Assembly (NCBI GenBank): GCA_963842065.1
Contig: CAWJEW010000003.1
Span: 1-64,000, forward strand
Direction of reading: 5' to 3'
Length of the DNA: 64,000 bases
DNA from: CAITWD01 sp963842065
Lineage (GTDB): Bacteria; Actinomycetota; Thermoleophilia; Miltoncostaeales; Miltoncostaeaceae
The stretch's first letter is position 1; the number at the start of each line of letters is the position of its first letter. A program made the translations under genes and the position numbers. The notes beneath the pieces are model-generated. The model was not told where the DNA came from. It did not search any database and saw only the letters and a list, made by a program, of their open reading frames with translations. Shown piece after piece: positions 27,431 through 36,042 of the stretch.

Positions 27431-29208
27431 TGTCGCACCGACCCGTCGCCGTCGGTGATCGAGACCCTCTTGATGAGGACGGCGGCGCGGTCGGATAGCA
27501 CGTCGATCTCGGTCAGCCGGTGAGCCTGAAGTACCGCGGAACTTCGGGCCGACTTTTCCGCGGCGCTGATGGCCGCTCTGACCACGTCAAGAGTGCCCTC
27601 GAGCGAGTCGCGCTGGCTGCGTGCGACAGAGCGCAACGCTTCGTCGACGGCGTCGGCGCATGCAGCACGAAGTCGCCCCGCGTGGCGATCGACGAGCTCG
27701 AGCGCGTGCACGCTGGCCGCCCGCCGCCCGGCCCAGCGCCCCACGGAACCCGGCAGGTGTCGCCGGGCCGCGACCACCGCGAGCTCAAGGCCCCCTGTCG
27801 CTTGGTCGTCGAGACGCAGCAGATCCGCGGTGTCGACGGCGACCTCGGATACCGACGCGATCGCTGGCGGGACCGCCAACTCAAACAACGCGGCCGCGCG
27901 TCGCATCGCCTGGTCGCGAAGACCATTCGTCGCGCGAACCTCGGCCTGCAGAATCGGGTCGACCGCGGCGGCGAGCACCGGGCGAACCTCGTCAACCCAC
28001 GCGTCAACGGCCGTCTCGACCAACTGCCTCGCCCGCGCGTCAGGATTTGAATCCGCGTGATCGTTGGTTCCAGCGTCGCGGACAAGCTCACCGCTGATCG
28101 ACTGCGCCGCCGCATCGGCGAGCGCCCGGATGCGCGGTTCGATGTCGACCTGCATGGCGCGCTGGGCGCGCGCCCGAGCGATGACGGCGCCGTCGGCCAG
28201 CTCACGCAGCACGCCGTCGGCGATTGCCTCGAATTCGGTACTCCTCGCCTCCCGCTCCTGGTCTCCGAGGTGCATCGCGCTCCGCTCAAGCTCGAGCGCA
28301 GCGTCGACGTCGCGAAGCGCCGACACTGCCAGGCGTCGCAGCGTCGCCGCACCGATCGCTGCAATGCGCGCGTGCACCCGCTCGTCGATGGCACGCTGCA
28401 GATCAGCGAGAGGACCGTCCGCTGCCTCCCGGCTGCCGTCAGACCCGAGCAGGGCCAGCCGTGCGGATGCGGTCACCACGGGGACTTCCGCACAGCCGGC
28501 TGCCGACAGTTGCTGGCGCGTATAGGACAGCACGGCCTCACGGTCGCCCGCCGAGACCTGGTCCACCTTGTTGATGACGCAGATCACCTCGGATACGTAC
28601 CGGCGAAGCAGGGCGAGCTCCTCGATCTCGTGGGCTGAGATCGGCGGGTCGGCCGAGAGCACGAACAGGGCCGCGTCAGCCTGACTCAGAAACCGGTGCG
28701 CCGTGTCGGTGTTGTGCGCAGAGAGCGACCCGGTACCCGGAAGATCGACCAGCACGAGGCCACCCCGAAGCGCGGGTGCCGGTAGCTCGACGGTCACGTC
28801 GATCACGGCGCGAGCGTTGTTGGGGTTGCCGGCTTCGGTGACGTAGTCCGGAAGCTCGTCGATGCCGATCTGGCGTGAGGTCCCGCCCGCGAACACGGCC
28901 GTCGCAGATTCGTGCGGCCCGAATCTCACCAGTGTGGCGACGGATGTCAGCGGCGTCACGGCGGTGGGCAACAGATCCCGGCCGACCAGCGCATTTACGA
29001 GCGTGGTCTTGCCACGCTTGAATTGTCCTGCAACCACCAGGTGCGCCCAGTTGTGCTCCACTCGCGCACGGGCGGCCGCGAGCGCAGCTCCCTTGTCCGG
29101 ACCCAGAACGCGACCGATCAGCTCCAGGACGTCCCCCGTGACCGTCTCGAGGGTCCGCGCACCGGGTACATCCTCGATCCCGGCATCCGTGGCTGATGGA
29201 TTGCTCAT
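27421..29208 (-). CDS. dynamin-family GTPase
   Basis: 595 residues. The N-terminal G domain has the P-loop VAGQFKRGKTTLVNALVGRD (about residues 60-80), switch region LLPTAVTPLTSV, G3 LVDLPGTGS and G4 CVINKVDQVS. Long helical stalk-like segments follow (DVDAALELERSAMHLGDQER, GLRDQAMRRAAALFELAVPP). Bacterial dynamin-like proteins remodel or protect membranes. This one is a soluble-type protein without an obvious transmembrane paddle, and it heads a three-gene minus-strand group with DUF6062 and zinc-ribbon proteins. Confidence 0.88.
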   Translation of the reverse strand: MSNPSATDAGIEDVPGARTLETVTGDVLELIGRVLGPDKGAALAAARARVEHNWAHLVVAGQFKRGKTTLVNALVGRDLLPTAVTPLTSVATLVRFGPHESATAVFAGGTSRQIGIDELPDYVTEAGNPNNARAVIDVTVELPAPALRGGLVLVDLPGTGSLSAHNTDTAHRFLSQADAALFVLSADPPISAHEIEELALLRRYVSEVICVINKVDQVSAGDREAVLSYTRQQLSAAGCAEVPVVTASARLALLGSDGSREAADGPLADLQRAIDERVHARIAAIGAATLRRLAVSALRDVDAALELERSAMHLGDQEREARSTEFEAIADGVLRELADGAVIARARAQRAMQVDIEPRIRALADAAAQSISGELVRDAGTNDHADSNPDARARQLVETAVDAWVDEVRPVLAAAVDPILQAEVRATNGLRDQAMRRAAALFELAVPPAIASVSEVAVDTADLLRLDDQATGGLELAVVAARRHLPGSVGRWAGRRAASVHALELVDRHAGRLRAACADAVDEALRSVARSQRDSLEGTLDVVRAAISAAEKSARSSAVLQAHRLTEIDVLSDRAAVLIKRVSITDGDGSVRQWI

Positions 29209-29571
29209 ACCCGGCCTCCGCGCCGCAGATCACGGCCAACAGGAGCCATCAGCGCCGGAAAACGCGTGGGAACGCGCGAGCTCCATCGCGCGGCCGCCAT
29301 CGGAAAGCAGGCCTCCAGATGGTACCAACGATGTCGTCGACGTCGTCGCACCGGGTCGATCCCATCGTGCGAGCCGCCGCGCGACAGCGACGGTGATGCC
29401 CCTACGCGGGCGTCTACGCCGGAGCGCGGGCACCCCGGCCGGGTGCACCACTCAGGGATCCGGTCCGAATCGGATCGCGCGTCGTGTTGGCCAGTCGGGC
29501 GCGATGCGATTGCCGGGTTGGTCGTGCTCGGCCGGCGCGACGAGCACCTCGAGCAAGAAGCCAAGCTCTTC
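29209..29571. other. intergenic region upstream of the GTPase operon
   Basis: I see no gene; presumably it carries the GTPase promoter on the minus strand. Confidence 0.35.
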
Positions 29572-29994
29572 AGACGCCCAGATCGCCCGACTGGTTCGTC
29601 TGGCCTGCCCCAGGCTGCTTGATCTGTTCGGCGTCGGCCCCGAGATCGCCGCGAGCGTGCTTCTCACAGTTGGCGACAACGCTGGGCGACTCGGATCCGA
29701 GGCAGCATTTGCCAACGTCTGTGGGGTCGCACCCCGTGATGGGTCCTCGGGTCGCCAGCAGCGCCAGCGTCTCAACCGCGGCGGCAACCGTCAGGCCAAT
29801 CGGGCCGTGCACACCCTCTGCGTGGTGCGCTTGCGCTCCAACACGCCGAGCCGCCAGTAGATGGCCCGTCGCCTGGCCGAAGGCACGACCACTAAGGAGC
29901 TCATGCGCTGCCTGAAGGGCTACGTGGCGCGCGAGCTCTACAACGCCATCACACGCGGCGGGCCCGATCCGCAAGAGATCGGCGCCGCCGCTTG
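29572..29994 (+). pseudogene. IS110-family transposase C-terminal remnant
   Basis: It reads ARLVRLACPRLLDLFGVGPE IAASVLLTVGDNAGRLGSEA, FANVCGVAPRDGSSGRQQRQ RLNRGGNRQANRAVHTLCVV RLRS, then, after a stop/frame change near 29858, MARRLAEGTTTKELMRCLKG YVARELYNAIT. This is the helix-hairpin-helix transposase_20 domain with its catalytic serine region. The N-terminal DEDD domain is missing. Confidence 0.85.
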
Positions 29995-30909
29995 ACGGGA
30001 TAGAGGAGCATCTCCGTTGTTGCGATCCATGAGGCTGCGCGGGTGCGTCTCGGAAGCCGTTGGGCCCGTGGTGTCGTGCCTGCCAGCATCTGGCTGTCGA
30101 GCCTGGGCATCTACCTGGGCCGTGTTGTTACCCGCTGCGGAGGCTGCCGGAACCGAGCCACCGATTCTGGTTTCTGCTTGGATCACCAGGTGCAGTGGCG
30201 AGTTCGGAATGCGCTTCCGGACACGGCCGACAAGGTGGCCGTCCAACTGAAAGGTGACACTTCCGGGGAGCCACGTGACCGTCGCGGTGTGCCACTTCGC
30301 ATATGTTGCGGATGACACAAACCCCGCCTGATCGTCCCGGCGGACACCGTTTTGGTAGTGCACAAAGCCGTGAATCGACTTCCCCAGGTCGGCTTCGGGA
30401 AAGTCGATCTCGCCGTCCTTGGGCCAGGCTCCGCTGTCGGGCCACAGGACTACCCCGAGCTTATGCCCGGGGATGGCATTGGCTCGCATCCTGATCATGA
30501 ACCGCCCGTAGAGGAGTCCGCCGTCGCGCCCGTGTGCACCCGCGATGATCGGTAGTACGGCCGCGACCTCATGCACGCCGTGTTCTGTGTGCACGTGAAT
30601 ATTCATGATCCGGTTGGCGATGGACACAACCTTGGGTGGCATGTAGGTGCCGTGCTTGCCCGAGTCCTTGAGGCCATCCCGATAGGCAAACCACGATGCG
30701 GAGATCGCTGACCGGAAGCGACCGACCGGTACGTCCTGTGTGAAGTCGTCCGTAAACACTCTGCGCCAGCCTGGCGGACTGACCGACGGGATCGCCACGC
30801 CCGACGGGTCGGAAGACGTCGACGACGTGTTGCCGGCCGCCGCAGACGGCAGCGCCCACGCGGCAACAGCGAGAACTAGCGCTGCAGCAATGGCTGAGAC
30901 GCTGCCCTT
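29938..30909 (-). pseudogene. glycoside hydrolase family 16 protein, 5' end disrupted by IS21
   Basis: The GH16 core has VFTDDFTQDVPVGRF, DGGLLYGRFMIRMRANAIPG, the catalytic GEIDFPEAD (ExDxxE) and WHTATVTWLPGSVTFQLDGH. It is probably an endo-beta-glucanase or transglycosylase acting on the exopolysaccharide. In frame upstream is a signal-peptide-like stretch SAIAAALVLAVAAWALPSAA, but no usable start lies between it and the TGA at 30910-30912, only 13 bases from the IS21 end. A GTG at 30798 would skip the signal. The C-terminus after LVIQAETRIGG is not GH16-like and runs into the IS110 remnant, so the 3' end is also altered. Confidence 0.75.
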
Positions 30910-31088
30910 TCAGAATCGGGACACGTGTCAACGCCGGTCGAAAACTAGGCCAATTCCGCCGGTTGAAAACTAGGCCACCCGAGGGTTCGCGGTGAACGCG
31001 CCGATTCAGCGAGCGCGAGCCCAAGGCAAGCGTGAGCGAATCGGCGCGTGGCGGGACGTCGTCGTGGGGTGGGGGGTCCGAGAGCCGG

Positions 31089-31862
31089 TCAGGCCAGTTC
31101 GGCCGGATCGTGTCCCGCGCGCGGCGGGATCCCCTTGCCGCGCAGCCGGTAGCTGTCGCCCTTGAGCGGGATGATCTCGGCGTGGTGTACCAGGCGGTCG
31201 ATCATCGCCGTGGCCGTGACCTCGTCGCCGAAGATCTCGCCCCAGGCGGAAAACGGCTTGTTACTGGTCACGATCACCGAGGCCCGCTCGTAGCGGGCCG
31301 AGATGAGCGAGAACATCAGGTTGGCGGCCTCAGGGTCAAAGGGGATGTAGCCGACCTCATCGACGACGACGAGCGGGATGTACGACAGGCGCCGCAGCTC
31401 TGCGGCAAGTTCGCCGGCACGCTTGGCCTCCGAGAGCCGGGCCACCCACTCGGTGGCCGTGGCAAAGGCCACCCGGTGCCCGGAGGTGCAGGCACGGATC
31501 GAGATCGCGATCGCCAGATGGGTCTTGCCGGTGCCCGGGGGCCCCAAGAGCACGACGTTCTCTTTGCCGTGCAGGAAGTCCAGTTGCCCCAGGTGCTCGA
31601 CGATCGTGCGCTTGACGCTTCGCTGGAAGGCAAAGTCGAACTCCTCGAGGGTCTTTCGGGCCGGGAACCGAGCGGTCTTGATCCGGGCCTCGCCGCCGTG
31701 GGACTCCCTGGCGGCCACCTCCGTGCCCAGCAGCACCTCGGCAAAGCGCTCGTAGCTCCAGGACTCCTGGCGCGCCCGCTCGGCCAGCGCGGCAAGAGCC
31801 CGCGCCGCTGCGGGGGCTTTGAGCACCCGGAACAGGTGTGCCAGCTCCGACGCGCTCGTCAT
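31089..31862 (-). CDS. istB: IS21 helper ATPase IstB (element #1)
   Basis: 257 residues, AAA+ DnaC-like. Walker A is VVLLGPPGTGKTHLAIAI and Walker B is IPLVVVDEVGYIPFDPEAAN; sensor I is SVIVTSNKPFSAWGEIFGDE. It activates IstA for strand transfer. The start overlaps the istA stop (ATGA). Confidence 0.95.
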   Translation of the reverse strand: MTSASELAHLFRVLKAPAAARALAALAERARQESWSYERFAEVLLGTEVAARESHGGEARIKTARFPARKTLEEFDFAFQRSVKRTIVEHLGQLDFLHGKENVVLLGPPGTGKTHLAIAISIRACTSGHRVAFATATEWVARLSEAKRAGELAAELRRLSYIPLVVVDEVGYIPFDPEAANLMFSLISARYERASVIVTSNKPFSAWGEIFGDEVTATAMIDRLVHHAEIIPLKGDSYRLRGKGIPPRAGHDPAELA

Positions 31863-33064
31863 GCCGGAATCAGGGCGTCGTAGCGCGAGAGCGGCCGCAG
31901 CTCGACCTCGATCTCGCGCCGGTGCCGCCTGCGGGCGCGCTGCCGGTCAAGCTCGGTCTGATGGGCCGGGTCGGTGAGGGTCAGGCCGCCGGCGAGAACC
32001 CGCCGGTGTCGGGCCGCCAGATCTCCGGTGTCCAGCACCGTGGCGGTGATGTGGGCCTGGGAGATCCTCACCTCGATCCGCCGCCCGACAACGCGCGGGT
32101 CGATCGAGTAGTCGTTTCTGTCGACGCGCACATAGGGCTGGGCGCTCACGCGCACGATGAACCGGCGGTCGGAGTCCGGCAGGCGCTCGGGCAGCGGGCG
32201 CATGCGGGTGTGTTCATCTGCCAGGCGCTGGGCCGGGATGGCGCGGGTGGTGCGGTGCACCCTGCCATTGACCCGATCGCACCACGCATCGAGCTGTGCC
32301 TGGAAATCCAGGTGGTTGGCGAACACCCGGCCGGGGATGAAGTTGGTGCGCACAAAGCGGTGCGAGCGCTCGAGCGCCCCCTTGGCCTGGGCGTCGCCGG
32401 CATCGAGGATCACCCAGCCGACCCCCAGCTGGCCGCAGAAGGCGGCAAACGCATCGGTCGGTCGGCCTGCGCCTTGGTGGATTGCCCCCTCGCGGTCCCA
32501 CACCAGCCGCTCCGGCAGCGCCCCCAGCCGGATGAGATTGCGCGCCAGCCCCCACAGAATGTCGGGCGCGGTCTTGGAGAACACCAGGCTCGCGGCGATG
32601 GCCCGCGAGTAGCAGACCTCGGTCGTGACGATGAAGCCCCGGCGGGCCTGCCCGTAGCCGACCGGGATGGCATCGCGCGGCTCGAACAGATCGCACTGGG
32701 CAAGCTCGCCCGGGCGGTAGATCGTGCGCTGGAAGGTGCGGCGAGTCAGATACTGCAGGCGGATCTCACGCACATAGGCGTCGAAGATCGTCTTGCCGCC
32801 CTGATAGCCGACATCTGCGGCCAGCTCCCGCAGGCGCTGGGAGGGAATGCGCGGATTGACGGCCAGCTGCTCGGCGATGAACGCCTTGTAGGGATCGAGC
32901 TTCGATCCGGCCGGGGCACGTGAGTAGGTCGGTGGCCTCGAGCTGCGCACCGCCCGGGCGACGGTGTCGCGCGCGAGGCCCAACTGCCGAGCGACTTCGC
33001 GCTGGGAGAGGCCCTCCACCAGCACCATCCGTCGTATATCCGCCCACTGCTGCACCGTGACCAC
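31859..33064 (-). CDS. istA: IS21 transposase IstA (element #1)
   Basis: 401 residues. The N-terminal helix-turn-helix is LVEGLSQREVARQLGLARDT and the rve catalytic core includes QCDLFEPRDAIPVGYGQARR, RLVWDREGAIHQGAGRPTD and a DAQAKGALERSHRFVRTNF stretch with the catalytic Glu. A beta-barrel C-terminus follows. The gene is intact and coupled to istB. Confidence 0.95.
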   Translation of the reverse strand: MVTVQQWADIRRMVLVEGLSQREVARQLGLARDTVARAVRSSRPPTYSRAPAGSKLDPYKAFIAEQLAVNPRIPSQRLRELAADVGYQGGKTIFDAYVREIRLQYLTRRTFQRTIYRPGELAQCDLFEPRDAIPVGYGQARRGFIVTTEVCYSRAIAASLVFSKTAPDILWGLARNLIRLGALPERLVWDREGAIHQGAGRPTDAFAAFCGQLGVGWVILDAGDAQAKGALERSHRFVRTNFIPGRVFANHLDFQAQLDAWCDRVNGRVHRTTRAIPAQRLADEHTRMRPLPERLPDSDRRFIVRVSAQPYVRVDRNDYSIDPRVVGRRIEVRISQAHITATVLDTGDLAARHRRVLAGGLTLTDPAHQTELDRQRARRRHRREIEVELRPLSRYDALIPA

Positions 33065-33201
33065 CGCTCCTCCTCGTGCGATCCGATGTGAATCACACGA
33101 GGGTCCAGGCCGACCCGGACGCTTACCGGGTCGCCGCGCTCCAGTGGCCTACTTTTCAGACGGCGCGACTGGCCCAGTATTCAGGCGGCGCCCACAACAC
33201 G

Positions 33202-33515
33202 CCGTCCTCACAAACACGGAAACCTAAGAACTCCGTCTCCGTCAAAGTGAAGGCGGCTCATGCCCGCGCAGACCCCGGGGTCCGCAGCCGTGTGGGGAGC
33301 CAAGCGCCAGTCGTCATAGATGGCGTCACCGGCCAGGGCTATTGTTCGGTGATGCCGCCAAAGTTGAGCCAGGAAGAATGGGTCCGGCGCGTTGCGGCAG
33401 TTCGCATCGGAGCGGCTGCGTTCGGAGACCGCCTTTGCCCCGATGTGCGGCATGACGCCGATTCCGGCCTCCTCGGGCAAGACCATCCGGCACCGGCTGC
33501 ACCGGGCCGGCTCGC
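33202..33515. other. region between IS21 #1 and the deacetylase
   Basis: The sequence just after the target duplication should be the original upstream region of the GH16 gene. I see no start codon plus signal peptide that would restore its frame. No other gene is evident. Confidence 0.35.
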
Positions 33516-34307
33516 GTGAGTTCCGACACACGTTCGCCCAGCAGTCGATTTTCACGGTGGCGAAGCCTCGGAGCTGGCGTTCCTGTGTTCATGTACCACG
33601 CCGTTGGCCAACCGGGCGAACCCGCATCCGAGTACGTGGTCCCGGAAAGACAATTTGCTCGGCAACTCAATTGGCTTTGGCGTTCCGGCGTTGAGGCACT
33701 TACAGTTGCACAGCTCATCCAGACGCTACAATCCCGCCGGATGCCTGCGAAACGGTCGCTCGTCATCACCTTTGATGACGGATACGCCGACAATTACCAG
33801 GTCGCTCTGCCGATTCTCCGGCACTACGGCATAACCGCCACCGTCTTCATTGTCACAAGCGTCCTCGGAGGGCGGGCCGACTGGGGTGGTAGCGAACTTC
33901 GGGGACGTGAAATACTTGACGCTCAAGACGTGCGCAAGCTCCACGCTGCCGGAATCGAGATCGGGGGGCACACGATGACGCATCCTCGGCTCACCGATAT
34001 CTCGAGCGCTGAGGCGGCTCATGAGGTGGCTGGATGCCATCGGGTCATTGAGGGCGAATTCGGCATTCAGGCAGCGAGCTTTGCGTACCCGTTTGGCGCA
34101 GAGGACCTCGCCGTACGTCAGGTCCTTAGGGCATCAGGTTTCGCGGGCGCATGCACTACAGAAGCCGGCACGAACGGTCCGGCGGCCGACCTGCTCGCCT
34201 TAAGGAGAATCCACATCAGAGGCGACCTGCCAAGTTCTCACTTCCTTCTTGGACTGGGTGCGCTCCGCTCATCGGCAGCCGTGAGTCGGGGGAGTTGGAA
34301 GATCTAA
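33516..34307 (+). CDS. polysaccharide deacetylase (NodB domain, CE4)
   Basis: Up to 263 residues; conserved sequence starts at ~33570 with GVPVFMYHAVGQPGEPASEY. Motif 1 is SLVITFDDGYADNYQVALP (catalytic base and metal Asp), motif 2 EIGGHTMTHPRLTDIS (HxxxH zinc ligands) and motif 3 ASFAYPFGAED. The enzyme removes N-acetyl groups from surface glycans. No signal peptide is visible upstream, and the region before ~33560 is not family-like, so the N-terminus may be truncated. Confidence 0.85.
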   Translation: MSSDTRSPSSRFSRWRSLGAGVPVFMYHAVGQPGEPASEYVVPERQFARQLNWLWRSGVEALTVAQLIQTLQSRRMPAKRSLVITFDDGYADNYQVALPILRHYGITATVFIVTSVLGGRADWGGSELRGREILDAQDVRKLHAAGIEIGGHTMTHPRLTDISSAEAAHEVAGCHRVIEGEFGIQAASFAYPFGAEDLAVRQVLRASGFAGACTTEAGTNGPAADLLALRRIHIRGDLPSSHFLLGLGALRSSAAVSRGSWKI

Positions 34308-34694
34308 TCACCGAGGGCGGAGTTCTCTTGGTGCCCTATTGTCTTGGTGCCCTAGAAGGAGGCCTCGCGATGGGGTGCTGCTTAATGCAGGCCCTGATGC
34401 GATGGCCAGTTTCGCTCCGCGGACACCTCGTGAGATGGCACGGTCGCCACGTACGCTCGCACAGTCGGCCAGCGACAACCCATGCGGTGCGATCTTCCTC
34501 CAGTATTGCGGGGTTCGCTGAGGTTGTCCCGCAGCCCATAGAAATTGAAAGCCGCAGGTTGTCCCGTAGCCCGAAGAAATTGAAAGATGGCGGTCCTCCC
34601 GCCTCGTCCGCTGCCGCTCGCAGCGTTCGAGGCGATCGCCCAGATCGCAAGGAAGACCACCGTGAAGGGAACCGTACCGGCCGGCAACGCCGGC
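34308..34694. other. non-coding region with short direct repeats
   Basis: No gene is supported. It holds two 31-bp direct repeats at 34521-34551 and 34556-34586, then runs into an IS256 remnant. Confidence 0.4.
34521..34586 (+). repeat. two 31-bp direct repeats
   Basis: The unit AGGTTGTCCCG(C/T)AGCCC...AGAAATTGAAAG occurs twice, 35 bases apart, with three mismatches. The spacing resembles the repeated inner sites at IS21-type ends, but no matching transposase is next to it. Confidence 0.6.
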
Positions 34695-35326
34695 ATGAAC
34701 ACCCAACACCCATTCCCCCTACGCGTCCAAGAGGTGCTCGGGGAGCTTGTCGGAGTCGTTCAGGAGGGCCTGCAGGCCCGCTCGGTGGGAGTCGGCCTGG
34801 GCGTCTTGGCCGAGCCGATGGAAGAAGAGGTCACCGAGGTCGTCGGCCCAAAGGGTCGCCACGACCCGGATCGCTCGTCCGTGCGCCACGGCCACCGGCC
34901 CGGTGAGGTCACCCTCGGGGGCCGGCGCGTGGGGGTCGAGCGCCCCCGGGTCAGGTCCACCGACCGCTCCGGAGAGGTCGCGCTGGCGGTCTATCAGCAC
35001 TTCGCCGATCGTGATCCGCTCTCGCGCATCGTGCTCGAGCGGATGCTCGCCGGGGTCTCATGCCGGCGCTACGGGCGGGTACAGGAGCCCGTCGGGGTTG
35101 AGGTCGAGGCCCGCGCTGTATCCGCCACAAGGAGCGCAACGTCGTGGGTCACCTGCCCGAGCGCGACCGGGCGCTGGTACGCCGCAGGCTGCGGGCAGCC
35201 TGGGCTGAACAACACCACGACCGGGCTCTGGAGCGTCTGGAGCTGCTTGCAGGTGAGCTCGCCCATACGCACCCGGGTGCTGCCAACTCGCTGCGCGAGG
35301 GGATGGCCGAGACCGTGACCGTCTGA
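34695..35326 (+). pseudogene. IS256-family (Mutator) transposase remnant
   Basis: The N-terminal part reads EVLGELVGVVQEGLQARSVG VGLGVLAEPMEEEVTEVVGP, KGRHDPDRSSVRHGHRPGEV, VERPRVRS and YQHFADRDPLSRIVLERMLA GVSCRRY. After an internal deletion near 35126 the frame changes to HKERNVVGHLPERDRALVRR RLRAAW...LAHTHPGAANSLREGMAET. The catalytic centre between these parts and the C-terminus are missing. The element is dead. Confidence 0.85.
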
Positions 35327-35328
35327 GG

Positions 35329-35706
35329 TGACCCCCGAGAACTGGGCCACATGATCTGACCCCCAAATCCTGGACCCAATTTGTGAAAGTGAGGGCGTGA
35401 ACCTCGAGGGAGGATCTCATGCCTCGTTCGTATGCATCGCAGTTCCGTGCGATGGTCATCGAGCAGGTCCGCAATGGCCGTCGTGTGGCCGACGTCGCAG
35501 CGAACGTCGAGGTGCCCGAGACCACGGTGATTCGGTGGGTCCGGCAGGACAAGATCGATCGTGGGGAGATGCCTGGCACCTCGAGCCAGGAATCGACTGA
35601 AGCTGCGGGCGGCCAGGCGCCGGATCGCCGAGCTCGAGGCCGAGCTCGCCACCGATCAAGCGCGCGTCGGAACGCATTTCACAAGGGCAGGTCGTGCCCT
35701 GAATAA
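35329..35706 (+). pseudogene. IS3-family left end with broken orfA
   Basis: The end sequence TGACCCCCGAGAACTGGGCC is followed by an AGGGAGG site and orfA from 35419: MPRSYASQFRAMVIEQVRNG RRVADVAANVEVPETTVIRW VRQDKI. A frame change near 35595 separates the leucine-zipper part KLRAARRRIAELEAELATDQ. OrfB is absent. A second partial copy of this same end is at 41081-41180. Confidence 0.8.
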
Positions 35707-36042
35707 GCTCGCTGACCCATCGTGGGAGCGTTGGCCCGTTGGCTCGCCCCGTCGATCGGTCCACCCGCTATGTGAGCCGTCGTGGGTCTGACGGAGGCCT
35801 CTGGGCTGCCCCGGACCACTCGGTCTCATTCGGCGTTGATGTTTCATGAGGCTGGCTGACCGGATCGTCCATTCGGCCTGTAACGGGGGCCGCGCCGGGT
35901 GGACCACTGCCCTCTGCCCCCGCAGGACGCCCATGGCCGTTCACCCAACCGATGCGACCCCGCCGGCCGGGCTCGCTCGTTAAGTTGCACATCGGGCGGG
36001 CCGATGGACTTGGTGAGTCGACCCGACCAGAGGCCGCCCACC
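35707..36042. other. intergenic region
   Basis: These ~335 bases between the IS3 remnant and the hydrolase gene hold no gene I can support. Confidence 0.35.

Larger units (their letters stand above)
30926..33196 (-). mobile_element. IS21-family element #1
   Basis: 2271 bp, flanked by the exact 5-bp duplication ACACG (30921-30925 and 33197-33201). The ends begin TGTCAACGCCGGTCGAAAAC and, on the other strand, TGTGGGCGCCGCCTGAATAC. Each end carries two internal repeats containing GAAAACTAGGCC or a close variant, as usual for IS21. It contains intact istA and istB, so it may still be active. Confidence 0.93.
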
